From an uncultured Bacteroidales bacterium (GTDB taxonomy: Bacteria; Bacteroidota; Bacteroidia; Bacteroidales; Paludibacteraceae): a DNA stretch of 30,598 nt. The notes under the pieces were generated by a model. That model had not been told where the DNA came from, ran no database searches, and was given only the letters and a program-made list of their open reading frames with translations. The translations under genes and the position numbers were made by a program. Shown one piece after another: positions 7,012 to 15,493 of this stretch; positions within the stretch are counted from its first letter, which is position 1; each line of letters opens with the position of its first letter. Where the stretch lies: contig CALGHE010000038.1 of the NCBI GenBank assembly GCA_937915765.1, positions 1 to 30,598 of the forward strand, given 5' to 3'.

Positions 7012-8595
7012 ATGAAAAAGCTTCAATTAACTTTGATTGCCGCATTTATGTCTTTTGCGGCAGTCTTCGGACAGGGGCAGACAGAGCAGATGTCGGGCTC
7101 TTTCTCCTGCAAAGCGAAGTACGCCACAGGTAAGAACAACTACCTGATGGACACTTGCAAGGTAGATTTCACCTACAAGTTGATAATGGGAAACCCGGCC
7201 TATTCGGCTAATGTGGTTTGGTCTGGAAAAGACAACTTCGTTCATAACAAGTCTAAAATCTCTTACGGACAATTGTCTGAGTTCCCGGATTTGAAAAGAC
7301 GTTTCGAACTTATTTCGCCAAAAAGCGCAAAATATACAATCACTGTTATGTTCTATTCTGACAAAGCAAAGGCTTACATCGCTTCTGCTACAACTCAGAT
7401 TGATGTGACTAATTTGGAAAAGGCTGGCGAAAACGTGGCTTTGCCTATGTTTAAGAAGGGAGACTGGAAGTCTTTGTTCAGCAATGTCGTGATTGGTAAG
7501 CAGAACAAGGAAAAGCCGGGCGTGACTATCGCAGACGCTGCTTTGGACGATTTCTTCAAGATTGAAAGGCTTACAGTGGGCAAACTGGACAATGAAGCGC
7601 GCGGATTCGGATTCAGATTGCGCCGTGTGTTCAACAACTCTACAAGAATGGACGTGGTCAAGGCTGAAATGAGCGTTGAATGGGACGATGTGGACTATGA
7701 CTATATTGTTTCTGAAGTTAAGAAGAAAAACGAGTCGGCTAAGTTCTTCGAAAAAAAGGACACTGCAAAGGCTGTTGAATCTTACTATTCAAACCGTAAG
7801 TACCCGGCCTCTGTGAGCTTGAACCAGGACGACTTCTGGCGTACTACTTTGGTGCCTTACGAAATGTGGATGAGCGATATCGCCAAGGCTGACGATTTGT
7901 TCAAGAAGCAGAAATGGTCAGAGGCAAGCTTGTATTACAAAAAAGCTTTGGCTGCAGATTCTACATTGCACTACTCGGCAAGAAAACTTGCTAAGATTCA
8001 GGAGTATGTGGAATACAAGTCAATGCGTAATGTGGGCGACCTTGAGCTTGTCTATGTTGAAGGTAGCGGAAACGTTAAGTCGTTCTATATAAGCAAAACT
8101 GAGATTACTCAAAGTCAGTGGAGACGTGTAATGGGCAAGAATCCTTCTGGATTCCAAGGTTGCCGTGACTGTCCGGTTGAAAATGTTTCTTGGGAAGAGG
8201 CTTTGGAGTTTGTAAAGAAACTGAGCGAGCAGACCGGTATGAAGTACCGCTTGCCAAGAGCTGTTGAGTGGGAATATGCTGCAAATGGCGGTGTGGATAA
8301 CGTGCCTTCTTTGTTCAGCGGAAGTAACAACCTCGACGAAGTGGCTTGGTGCGCCTACAACTCTGAGGATATGACTCACTCTGTTGCCAATAAAGCTCCT
8401 AACGAACTTGGCGTTTATGATATGACAGGTAATGTGAGCGAATGGGTAGCTGACAGCTATGACAAAAACACTCGTATCGTCAAGGGTGGTTCTTGGGCTG
8501 ACGACGCTCAGAACAGCGCAATCACAGGCATGGAAAAGTTCAATTTGAAGCATAAGAGCAAATTTATTGGCTTCCGTGTATGTCAGGACGAGTAA
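7012..8595 (+). CDS. Secreted protein with a degenerate formylglycine-generating-enzyme (SUMF1) domain
   Basis: A 527-residue exported protein. The signal peptide is MKKLQLTLIAAFMSFAAVFG with predicted cleavage near residue 20. Residues about 25-285 form a region I do not recognise, rich in beta strands at first. Residues 288-330 look like one TPR-type helix pair (ADDLFKKQKWSEASLYYKKAL). Residues 345-527 are a SUMF1/FGE-sulfatase fold: FYISKTEITQSQWRRVMGKNPS, PVENVSWEEALEFVKKLS, YRLPRAVEWEYAANGG, GVYDMTGNVSEWVAD, KGGSW and the closing FIGFRVCQDE. The C-terminal region that carries the copper-binding cysteine pair in true FGE reads KGGSWADDAQNSAITG, with no cysteine, so formylglycine formation is unlikely. 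Many Bacteroidota use this fold as a binding module. A WG-repeat gene follows after 34 bases, probably in the same operon. Confidence 0.85.
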   Translation: MKKLQLTLIAAFMSFAAVFGQGQTEQMSGSFSCKAKYATGKNNYLMDTCKVDFTYKLIMGNPAYSANVVWSGKDNFVHNKSKISYGQLSEFPDLKRRFELISPKSAKYTITVMFYSDKAKAYIASATTQIDVTNLEKAGENVALPMFKKGDWKSLFSNVVIGKQNKEKPGVTIADAALDDFFKIERLTVGKLDNEARGFGFRLRRVFNNSTRMDVVKAEMSVEWDDVDYDYIVSEVKKKNESAKFFEKKDTAKAVESYYSNRKYPASVSLNQDDFWRTTLVPYEMWMSDIAKADDLFKKQKWSEASLYYKKALAADSTLHYSARKLAKIQEYVEYKSMRNVGDLELVYVEGSGNVKSFYISKTEITQSQWRRVMGKNPSGFQGCRDCPVENVSWEEALEFVKKLSEQTGMKYRLPRAVEWEYAANGGVDNVPSLFSGSNNLDEVAWCAYNSEDMTHSVANKAPNELGVYDMTGNVSEWVADSYDKNTRIVKGGSWADDAQNSAITGMEKFNLKHKSKFIGFRVCQDE

Positions 8596-8629
8596 TCTTT
8601 GTGAAACTTTTTATTTAGAATCAAAAAAA

Positions 8630-10006
8630 ATGAAAAAACTCATTTATTTATTTATAGCTGCAAGCTCGTTGGGAATGACGGCTGTAGCCCAGAATCCAAA
8701 TGACATAAAGGCAAGAAACCTTTATTTTGAAGCTCTTGACGAATTTGACTCGAAGAAGTACCAGAATGCTTTGAACACTATCGCAAAGGTTGAGAAACTT
8801 CTTGGTGGTAAGTCTAATGCTCGTCTTTATTATTTGGCAGCTAAGGCTAACTTTAATTTGGGTAATTATGATGCGGCCAGCACGGCTTGCAAAAACTATT
8901 TCGTCTCTATCCCTCGTCTGGATCCGGGCTATGATGAGATGCTGGGGCTTTCAAGCTCTTTGGAGGCTATATCTATTGCAGCTCAGAAGAAAATTGCGGA
9001 AGAGGCTGAACAGCGCAAGATTGCAGAGGCTGAACGTATCAAGCGTGAGCAGGAAGAGGCTATCGCAGCAGAGGCTCGCCGTGCAAAAGAGGCTGCTCGC
9101 CGTGCGGAAGACGCTAAACAGCAGCTTGTGTTGGACAAGGTGGAGGCTGATGACTTTAAGATGGCTCAGCAGACTAACACGCAGGACGCTTATCAGCAGT
9201 TCTTGTATAATCACCCTTACGGAAAGCTTACAGAAAAGGCTGAAAAAGAGATGGCAAGAAAGTGGCCTACTCCAGTGCGCGCGTTCAAAAAGAACAAGTA
9301 CGGATTTGTGGATAAGGTTGGCTCTAGCAAGTTTGTGATTAAGGCGGCTTATGATCAGGCTACTGACTTTAAGGAAGGCCTAGCGCGTGTGAGCAAGGGC
9401 GGCAAGTATGGATTTATCAATACCAGCGGTGATGTCGTTGTGCCAATCAAATATACTGTGGCAAGTAACTATAGCTACGGATTCGCGGCTGTTAAGGACG
9501 ACAATGCGGCTTATTTTGTGGATAAGACAGGAAAACCGCTTTCTGAAGAAACTTATGTGGACACTAAGGCTTTCAGCGAAGGCCTTGCAGCTGCTCAGGA
9601 CCAGTATTTCAAATATGGCTTCATCAACACTAAGGGCGAAGTTGTGATTCCTTTTGAATACAGCACGGTTTCTTGGTTCAAAGAGGGTATCGTGGCTGTT
9701 GGTATGAACGAAAACGGCAAGATGCGTTACGCTTACGTTAACAAGAATGGCGAACGTTTGACAGACTTCCTTTACGAAGAGGCTAAGGACTTCCAGAACG
9801 GTGTAGGCCGTGTGAAACTTGACGGCAAGTACGGTCTTGTGGATAAGTTCGGGGCGTCTATCACTTGCTGCGAATATGACTACATCTCTGAGTTCAAACA
9901 GGACGGATACGCTTTGGCTAAGAAGAACGGTCACGACGTGCTTCTTGACAAGGAAGGTGTGGCTTGGGTTAAAGTGAACGGCGTGATGGTTAAGGTTAAA
10001 TTCTAA
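8630..10006 (+). CDS. Secreted WG-repeat protein with N-terminal TPR-like and coiled-coil regions
   Basis: A 458-residue exported protein starting at ATG 8630 (MKKLIYLFIAASSLGMTAVAQ, cleavage near residue 21). The frame opens 63 bases further up, but that would put non-signal sequence before the signal peptide and overlap the upstream gene. Residues about 25-110 resemble TPR helices (LYFEALDEFDSKKYQNALNTI; LYYLAAKANFNLGNYDAA). Residues about 117-170 are a charged Ala/Glu/Arg/Lys coiled coil. From about 223 to the end run roughly six WG (KWG-type) repeats, marked by KYGFVDK, KYGFINTSGDVVVPIKY, KYGFINTKGEVVIPFEY, RYAYVNKNGE and KYGLVDKFGA. WG repeats probably form a beta-structured binding surface; no enzymatic function can be assigned. 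It likely shares a transcript with the upstream SUMF1-like gene and ends at a UUCG-capped terminator. Confidence 0.87.
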   Translation: MKKLIYLFIAASSLGMTAVAQNPNDIKARNLYFEALDEFDSKKYQNALNTIAKVEKLLGGKSNARLYYLAAKANFNLGNYDAASTACKNYFVSIPRLDPGYDEMLGLSSSLEAISIAAQKKIAEEAEQRKIAEAERIKREQEEAIAAEARRAKEAARRAEDAKQQLVLDKVEADDFKMAQQTNTQDAYQQFLYNHPYGKLTEKAEKEMARKWPTPVRAFKKNKYGFVDKVGSSKFVIKAAYDQATDFKEGLARVSKGGKYGFINTSGDVVVPIKYTVASNYSYGFAAVKDDNAAYFVDKTGKPLSEETYVDTKAFSEGLAAAQDQYFKYGFINTKGEVVIPFEYSTVSWFKEGIVAVGMNENGKMRYAYVNKNGERLTDFLYEEAKDFQNGVGRVKLDGKYGLVDKFGASITCCEYDYISEFKQDGYALAKKNGHDVLLDKEGVAWVKVNGVMVKVKF

Positions 10007-10028
10007 CCATCAACCTGAAAATAACATT

Positions 10029-10058
10029 AAAAAGGCGGACTTCGGTTCGCCTTTTTTT
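10029..10058 (+). terminator. UUCG-capped terminator after the WG-repeat gene
   Basis: A twelve-base-pair stem (10029-10040 with 10045-10056, one G-U pair) is closed by C(TTCG)G and followed by T residues. It begins 22 bases after the stop codon. Confidence 0.92.
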
Positions 10059-10233
10059 GTGTGGGCAAGATGCGCGTCTTTTTGCATATCTTCTCTTTTT
10101 ATTTGTTACTCAGAGTGTTAAGCGTTGATTTTTGATGTTCGTTTTGCAAGTTGAGACAGCCTCTTTCCCTTTTTGCAGACGCTTTTCAATATTTTTTTGT
10201 ATATTTACGACGTTTTTGCAATCTGAAAAACTC

Positions 10234-12879
10234 ATGAGTATGAAGGAAGACGAAGAATTTGAAGGTAAAGAGAATTTGGAAAACGGCAACGCAACGGAGC
10301 CGGGGGCTGATGATGTGACTGCTGCAGATGCTGTAAACGGAAAGAAGCGTGAGGTTTACGGCCTGTCGGGTATGTTTCAGAACTGGTTCCTCGACTATGC
10401 GTCGTATGTTATCCTTGAGCGTGCGGTGCCGCACCTCGAAGATGGTCTGAAACCTGTGCAGAGACGTATCCTTCATAGTATGAAGGAACTTGACGACGGT
10501 CGTTATAACAAGGTGGCGAACATCGTGGGTAACACTATGTCGTACCATCCGCATGGTGACTCGTCTATCGGCGGCGCTCTGGTGCAGCTGGGGCAGAAGG
10601 GGCTGCTCATCGACTGTCAGGGTAACTGGGGTAACATCCTTACCGGCGACGGCGCGGCGGCTCCCCGTTACATAGAGGGGCGTCTGTCCAAGTTCGCTCT
10701 TGATGTTGTGTACAGTCCAAAGGTGACAGACTGGAAACTCTCCTACGACGGACGAAAGAACGAGCCTATCACTCTGCCGGTGAAGTTTCCGCTGCTCCTT
10801 GCGCATGGCGACGAGGGTATCGGTGTGGGGCTTGCTTCTAAGATTCTGCCTCATAACTTCAACGAAATTAACGACGCAGCTATCGCTTATCTTAAGGGCG
10901 AGGATTTTGTGCTTTATCCGGACTTCCAGACGGGGGGGCTTATCGACGTGACCAGATATAACGACGGAGAACGAGGCGGCCGTGTGCGTGTGCGTACAAA
11001 AATATCGAAAATTGATAACAAAACGCTGGCAATCACAGACTTGCCGTTCGGAAAAACAACTACAGCCCTTATCGCCTCTATCATAAAGGCTTATGAAAAG
11101 GGTAAAATTAATATTAAAAAGGTTGAAGACAACACCTCCGAAAATGCAGAAATCATAGTGCATCTTGAGGCTAAAACATCGTCGGACAAGACAATCGACG
11201 CTCTTTATGCCTTTACGGACTGTGAGGTGAGCATTTCGCCTAACTGCTGCGTCATATCAGACAAGAAGCCTATCTTCACTAATGTGTCGAACCTGCTGAA
11301 GATGTCTGTTGACAGAACAAAAGACCTTCTGCGAAGGGAACTTGAAATTCAGAAGGCCGACCTTGAGCAGAGGCTGCTTTTCTGTTCGCTCGAAAAGATA
11401 TTTATCGAAGAACGCATTTACAAGGACAAGAAGTACGAAGAGGGCAAGACGATAGAGGCGGTTGTTGAACATATATACAGCAGACTGGAGCCGTTCAAGA
11501 AAATGTTTGTCCGCGACATCACGCGTGAGGATATAGACAAACTTTTTGAAATAAGGATGAAGAGAATCCTTAAATTTAACTCGGAGAAGGCGGAAGAACT
11601 TATCGTTTCGCTCAACGAGCAGATTGCAGAGGTGGTCTATAATCTGGAGCATCTTACAGAATATGCAATCAAGTGGTTCGAGACTCTGAAGGCTAAGTAC
11701 GGCGACCAGTACCCAAGAAAGACCGAGGTCAGAAGTTTTGAAAACATACAGGCTGCCAAAGTTGTTGAGGCTAACGAGAAACTTTACGTCAACCGAGAGG
11801 AGGGCTTTATCGGAACATCGCTTAAAAAAGACGAGTTTGTGTGCAATTGCTCCGATATTGACGATATTATACTTATCTATAAAGATGGAAAATATAAAAT
11901 CGTTAAGGTTGCGGAAAAGTTGTACGTAGGCAAGAACCTGCTTTATGTGAACGTCTTTAAGAAGAACGACAAGCGCACAATCTACAACGTTATTTATCGT
12001 GACGGAAAGGGCGGAGTCTCTTATATGAAGCGATTTGCAGTCACGGGCGTGTCGCGCGACAAGGAGTACGACATTACGCAGGGTACGCCAGGTTCGCGAA
12101 TATTGTATTTCACGGCAAACCCGAACGCCGAGGCCGAGATTGTGAAGGTTACGCTGAAGCCGAAACTGAGGCTGAAGGTCACAATGCTGGAACGTAATTT
12201 CAGCGAGATTGCCATCAAGGGACGTCAGTCTATGGGCAATATCCTCACGAAGAACGAAATTCTGAAGATTACCCTTAAACAGCGCGGCCTATCGACCATG
12301 GGCGGCAGAAAAGTGTGGTTCGACAGAGACATTCTTCGTCTAAATTACGATGAAAAGGGCGTTTTCTTGGGAGAGTTTCAGCCAGAGGACAAACTTTTGG
12401 TTGTCAACAAAAAAGGCGAATATTATACAACAACTTTCGATGAAAGCAACCATTTTGAAGAGAGCGTGCTTATAGTTGAGAAGTTTGACCAAAATAAAGT
12501 GTGGTCTGTTGCGTTATATGATGCGGATGCGGAATACAAGTATCTGAAGCGTTTCTTGATGGAGCCTTCGGTTAAACCGGTGCGTTTCCTTGGCGAAAAT
12601 CCTAAGTCGGAACTTATTCTGATCAGCGACACCTATTATCCGCGCTTCGAGGTCTCGTTTGGCGGAAACGACGCTCACAGGGAGCCTATTGTGATAGATG
12701 TGGAAGAGTTTATCGGTATCAAGGGCGTCAAGGCTAAAGGGAAGCGCATCCATACGTGGGACATTGCGGAAATCAAAGAGATTGAGCCGTTGCGGTTCCC
12801 GCAGGTGGAAGAGACCAAGGCGGAAGAGCCGGAAGAAGAGGCGGATGATGATAACGACGGACAGATTTCTCTCTTCTAA
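10234..12879 (+). CDS. parC: DNA topoisomerase IV subunit A (ParC; GyrA-family)
   Basis: A type IIA topoisomerase breakage-reunion subunit that unlinks replicated chromosomes. From ATG 10234 it has 881 residues, beginning MSMKEDEEFEG; the frame opens to 10132, but the extra 34 residues are hydrophobic and atypical. After an acidic leader (1-40) come the winged helix with LEDGLKPVQRRIL (68-80), the quinolone pocket YHPHGDSSIGGALVQ (104-118) and AAPRYIEGRLS (143-153), whose Y146 is the DNA-attacking tyrosine. A coiled-coil tower and a divergent beta-pinwheel C-terminal domain follow. I see no GyrA box, and the length and tail fit Bacteroidales ParC better than GyrA. The position equivalent to E. 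coli GyrA D87 is glycine (G114). The tail is strongly acidic and ends GQISLF. No parE is in the window. Confidence 0.93.
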   Translation: MSMKEDEEFEGKENLENGNATEPGADDVTAADAVNGKKREVYGLSGMFQNWFLDYASYVILERAVPHLEDGLKPVQRRILHSMKELDDGRYNKVANIVGNTMSYHPHGDSSIGGALVQLGQKGLLIDCQGNWGNILTGDGAAAPRYIEGRLSKFALDVVYSPKVTDWKLSYDGRKNEPITLPVKFPLLLAHGDEGIGVGLASKILPHNFNEINDAAIAYLKGEDFVLYPDFQTGGLIDVTRYNDGERGGRVRVRTKISKIDNKTLAITDLPFGKTTTALIASIIKAYEKGKINIKKVEDNTSENAEIIVHLEAKTSSDKTIDALYAFTDCEVSISPNCCVISDKKPIFTNVSNLLKMSVDRTKDLLRRELEIQKADLEQRLLFCSLEKIFIEERIYKDKKYEEGKTIEAVVEHIYSRLEPFKKMFVRDITREDIDKLFEIRMKRILKFNSEKAEELIVSLNEQIAEVVYNLEHLTEYAIKWFETLKAKYGDQYPRKTEVRSFENIQAAKVVEANEKLYVNREEGFIGTSLKKDEFVCNCSDIDDIILIYKDGKYKIVKVAEKLYVGKNLLYVNVFKKNDKRTIYNVIYRDGKGGVSYMKRFAVTGVSRDKEYDITQGTPGSRILYFTANPNAEAEIVKVTLKPKLRLKVTMLERNFSEIAIKGRQSMGNILTKNEILKITLKQRGLSTMGGRKVWFDRDILRLNYDEKGVFLGEFQPEDKLLVVNKKGEYYTTTFDESNHFEESVLIVEKFDQNKVWSVALYDADAEYKYLKRFLMEPSVKPVRFLGENPKSELILISDTYYPRFEVSFGGNDAHREPIVIDVEEFIGIKGVKAKGKRIHTWDIAEIKEIEPLRFPQVEETKAEEPEEEADDDNDGQISLF

Positions 12880-12936
12880 TATAATGATTGATAGGTTTTT
12901 ATATTGTCAGGTGTAATGATTTAATTTGTTTGAAAT

Positions 12937-13506
12937 ATGAATTTGAAGACAGCGAAGAAGTTATTTGCGATACTTTTGATGCTGATGCCTTTCGTGCTAT
13001 CAGCTCAGGAGGATTATACTAAATATGAGTCTCTTTATCCGGGTTGTGTCGATGATGCAGGTTCCACTATTTATTATCCTAATAAATGGCCTGCTGATTT
13101 GGAATTGCCTGTGTTTCCGGGTGGCGACATCGAACTTACTCGTTTTGTGAACCAAAACATAGAATATCCGGACGTTGTGGATTCTGTGACTGTGGACTCT
13201 TTGGGCAACGAGACGCAGCATCGCGCTAAGGGCGTTGTGCTTGTGGGCTTTTATGTGGACCGTTGCGGCAGAACAAGGAACCATCAGATTGTTCAGTCTG
13301 TAAACGAGGCGTATGATAAGGAGGCTTTGCGAATAATGGAAAACCTTCCCGTGTTCAAGCCTGGCGCTCTTTACGGAGAGCGTGTGAAGGTCGGACTTAT
13401 CGTGCCTGTGCATTTCACCAGAAGCCAGATGCCTAAGAATCCGAATGAAGGTGAGTATTACTACGAAGACGGCGAGGAGTACTACTATGATGAGAGTTAT
13501 TATTAA
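12937..13506 (+). CDS. Secreted protein with a TonB C-terminal-like domain
   Basis: A 189-residue protein with a signal peptide (MNLKTAKKLFAILLMLMPFVLSAQ, cleavage near 23). Residues about 45-165 match the TonB-C fold: LPVFPGGDIELTRFVNQNIEYP, then VLVGFYVDRCGRTRNHQIVQSV, DKEALRIMENLPVFKPGALYGERVKVGLIVPVHF. In Bacteroidota this domain is found in TonB proteins and in many envelope proteins outside the TonB system. Here there is no membrane anchor beyond the signal and no proline-rich spacer, so it is unlikely to be an energy-transducing TonB. The last 20 residues are acidic and tyrosine-rich (EYYYEDGEEYYYDESYY), which is unusual. The gene lies 57 bases after parC and 45 bases before the PorE-like gene, and may share an operon with the latter. 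Confidence 0.83.
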   Translation: MNLKTAKKLFAILLMLMPFVLSAQEDYTKYESLYPGCVDDAGSTIYYPNKWPADLELPVFPGGDIELTRFVNQNIEYPDVVDSVTVDSLGNETQHRAKGVVLVGFYVDRCGRTRNHQIVQSVNEAYDKEALRIMENLPVFKPGALYGERVKVGLIVPVHFTRSQMPKNPNEGEYYYEDGEEYYYDESYY

Positions 13507-13551
13507 ACTCGGCGGGTCTGATGTCTAACTAACCTTTTATTATCTGAAATT

Positions 13552-15492
13552 ATGATGAAAAATGCGATGAAAACGATGTTTTTGCTGCTCTCGCTCTTTC
13601 TCTCGGCCTCTGTTTCGGCTCAGTCAAAAAAGGAGGTGAAGACGTACGAGACAGCTGTAATCATGATAAACGAGGGCAAGTACAAAGAGGCTCTGCCTTT
13701 GCTTAACGGACTTGTGCGTGAAAACAAAAAGTATGTGGAGGCGTCGTGGACACTGGCGGACCTGCATGCGAAGATGAGGAATGACTCTAAGAGAATCGCG
13801 ACATTGCAGTATGTGGCAAAGCCAAATATGCCGCGTTATTACAACACGCTGATGAGGCTTGCCACTGCATATCACGAACTTTGCGACTATGAGAATGCTA
13901 TAAAGCACTTTAGCATGATTCCTAAGACGGAGGCTTTTTATTACAAACGAGCCCAGGAAAAAATCAAACAGTGCAGCATAGCCTTAGAGTTTAAATCTGT
14001 GCCGATGCCTTATTCTTTTAAGAACATGGGCAAAAATATCAACACGGAGTTTGACGACTATTGGCCAAGTATCACGGCGGATGAGAGCTGGTTCTCCACT
14101 ACGGTGAAGTGCGGACAGCTGGAGGGTCAGTCGAGTTTCGGAAAGAGTGTGCAGGAGGATATTTTCATAAGCAAAAAGGGCGCTGACGGAGAGTGGACTC
14201 CAATCCGAAACATTGGAAATTCTATAAATTCGCTGAACAACGAGGGGGCTCAGAGCCTTTCGCTGGACGGAAGGTATATGTTTTTTGTGGCGTGCAACAG
14301 AAGCACCGGTCTTGGTGGCTGCGACATCTATTACTCTGTGAGAATGGGCGATAAATGGTCGCCGGCTATAAATCCGGGAGAGCCACTCAATTCAAGGCAG
14401 TGGGACACATACCCCAGCCTTAGCCCTACGGGCGATGAACTGTACTTTGCAAGCACGCGTCCGGGTGGCTCTGGGAAGTCTGATATTTGGAAGGTTAAGG
14501 TGACAATCAGAAAGGATGGTATGCTGGTGTTCTCAGACCCAGTGAATCTGGGTAGTGTGATTAACACTAAGGATGATGAGTTCTCTCCGTTTATCCATGC
14601 TGATAACAGAACGCTTTATTTCTCTTCGAGAGGAAGAAAGGGGCTTGGAGATTACGACGTGTTTGTCTCTTATAAAGACGATGAAAAGAAGAGCTGGACA
14701 GAACCTAAAAATTTGGGCTATCCGCTGAACAGCTGCAGAGAGGAGATTGGCTTTGTGGTGAATGCGGAAGGCGACAAGGCATATTTCTCTTCCGACGGGC
14801 AGGAAAGAAACGGACGCGGACGCGAGATTTACGAGGTGACGCTTGCCGGTGATGGCGTGAAGCCTAAGAAGAAGATGAAGTACGCAAAGGGCAAAATTAT
14901 TGACGCGGAGACTAAAAAGCCGATGCAGGCTCAGATAGAGGTTTTCAGCGTGAAAAGCAATGAACTGGTGTTCAAGTCTGTGTCTGACAAATCTACGGGC
15001 GAATTTGTCGCTTGTGTCCCTGAAAATGAAGATTTTGGAGTAAACGTGAACGAAAAGGGTTATATGTTTGTCTCTGAATACTTTAAGGAGGATGACCCAT
15101 TCAAGTTTGACGAAAAGAAGGGTATGTCGATGGAGAAAATAGAGGTCGGGAAGAAGATGACGCTTAAAAATATTTTCTTTGACTTTGACAAATACTCTCT
15201 CAAAAAGGCGTCTTATATCGAACTTAACCATCTGATAAGGTTCATGAAGGAGAACCCTACGGTTAGAATCAGGCTGTGCGGACATACGGACGGCAAGGGT
15301 GATCATGACTATAACGTGAAACTGTCGGAAAACAGGGCGAAGGCGGCTTATGACTATCTTGTGAGCAAAAGGATTCCTAAGAACAGGCTTGAGTACAAAG
15401 GTTTCGGGCCGGACCAGCCTATAGACACGAATGCGACGGATAAAGGGCGCGCTAACAACAGGCGTACGGAAATATTGATTATTGGCAAGTAA
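13552..15492 (+). CDS. PorE-like outer-membrane protein: TPR, PD40 propeller, CarboxypepD_reg, OmpA domain
   Basis: A 646-residue exported protein with a signal peptide (about 1-23, ending VSAQ). Domains in order: TPR helices (27-145), a TolB/PD40-type beta-propeller (about 165-435, with repeats such as YPSLSPTGDELYFASTRPGG and FSPFIHADNRTLYFSSRG), a carboxypeptidase-regulatory-like domain (444-510, AKGKIIDAETKKPMQAQIEV) and an OmpA peptidoglycan-binding domain (537-646). In the OmpA domain, D580 in GHTDG and R595 in LSENRA have the spacing of the two residues that bind diaminopimelate. This domain order matches PorE, a T9SS component that links the secretion complex to peptidoglycan. Similar proteins occur outside T9SS, so the name is not certain. 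The stop codon lies one base before the next start. Confidence 0.85.
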   Translation: MMKNAMKTMFLLLSLFLSASVSAQSKKEVKTYETAVIMINEGKYKEALPLLNGLVRENKKYVEASWTLADLHAKMRNDSKRIATLQYVAKPNMPRYYNTLMRLATAYHELCDYENAIKHFSMIPKTEAFYYKRAQEKIKQCSIALEFKSVPMPYSFKNMGKNINTEFDDYWPSITADESWFSTTVKCGQLEGQSSFGKSVQEDIFISKKGADGEWTPIRNIGNSINSLNNEGAQSLSLDGRYMFFVACNRSTGLGGCDIYYSVRMGDKWSPAINPGEPLNSRQWDTYPSLSPTGDELYFASTRPGGSGKSDIWKVKVTIRKDGMLVFSDPVNLGSVINTKDDEFSPFIHADNRTLYFSSRGRKGLGDYDVFVSYKDDEKKSWTEPKNLGYPLNSCREEIGFVVNAEGDKAYFSSDGQERNGRGREIYEVTLAGDGVKPKKKMKYAKGKIIDAETKKPMQAQIEVFSVKSNELVFKSVSDKSTGEFVACVPENEDFGVNVNEKGYMFVSEYFKEDDPFKFDEKKGMSMEKIEVGKKMTLKNIFFDFDKYSLKKASYIELNHLIRFMKENPTVRIRLCGHTDGKGDHDYNVKLSENRAKAAYDYLVSKRIPKNRLEYKGFGPDQPIDTNATDKGRANNRRTEILIIGK

Positions 15493-15493
15493 T

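Noticed and set aside
10186..11163. Long minus-strand frame of 325 codons opposite parC
   Set aside because: It lies opposite the strongly conserved ParC N-terminal domain, shows no recognisable motif, and its composition is that expected of an antisense frame.
14217..14231. Further copy of the TTCTATAAATT repeat
   Set aside because: It lies in frame inside the PorE-like coding sequence (Asn-Ser-Ile-Asn-Ser), without the flanking GGT or CACC; probably chance.
14533..15306. Minus-strand frame of 257 codons opposite the PorE-like gene
   Set aside because: Overlaps the conserved CarboxypepD_reg and OmpA domains; no motif of its own.
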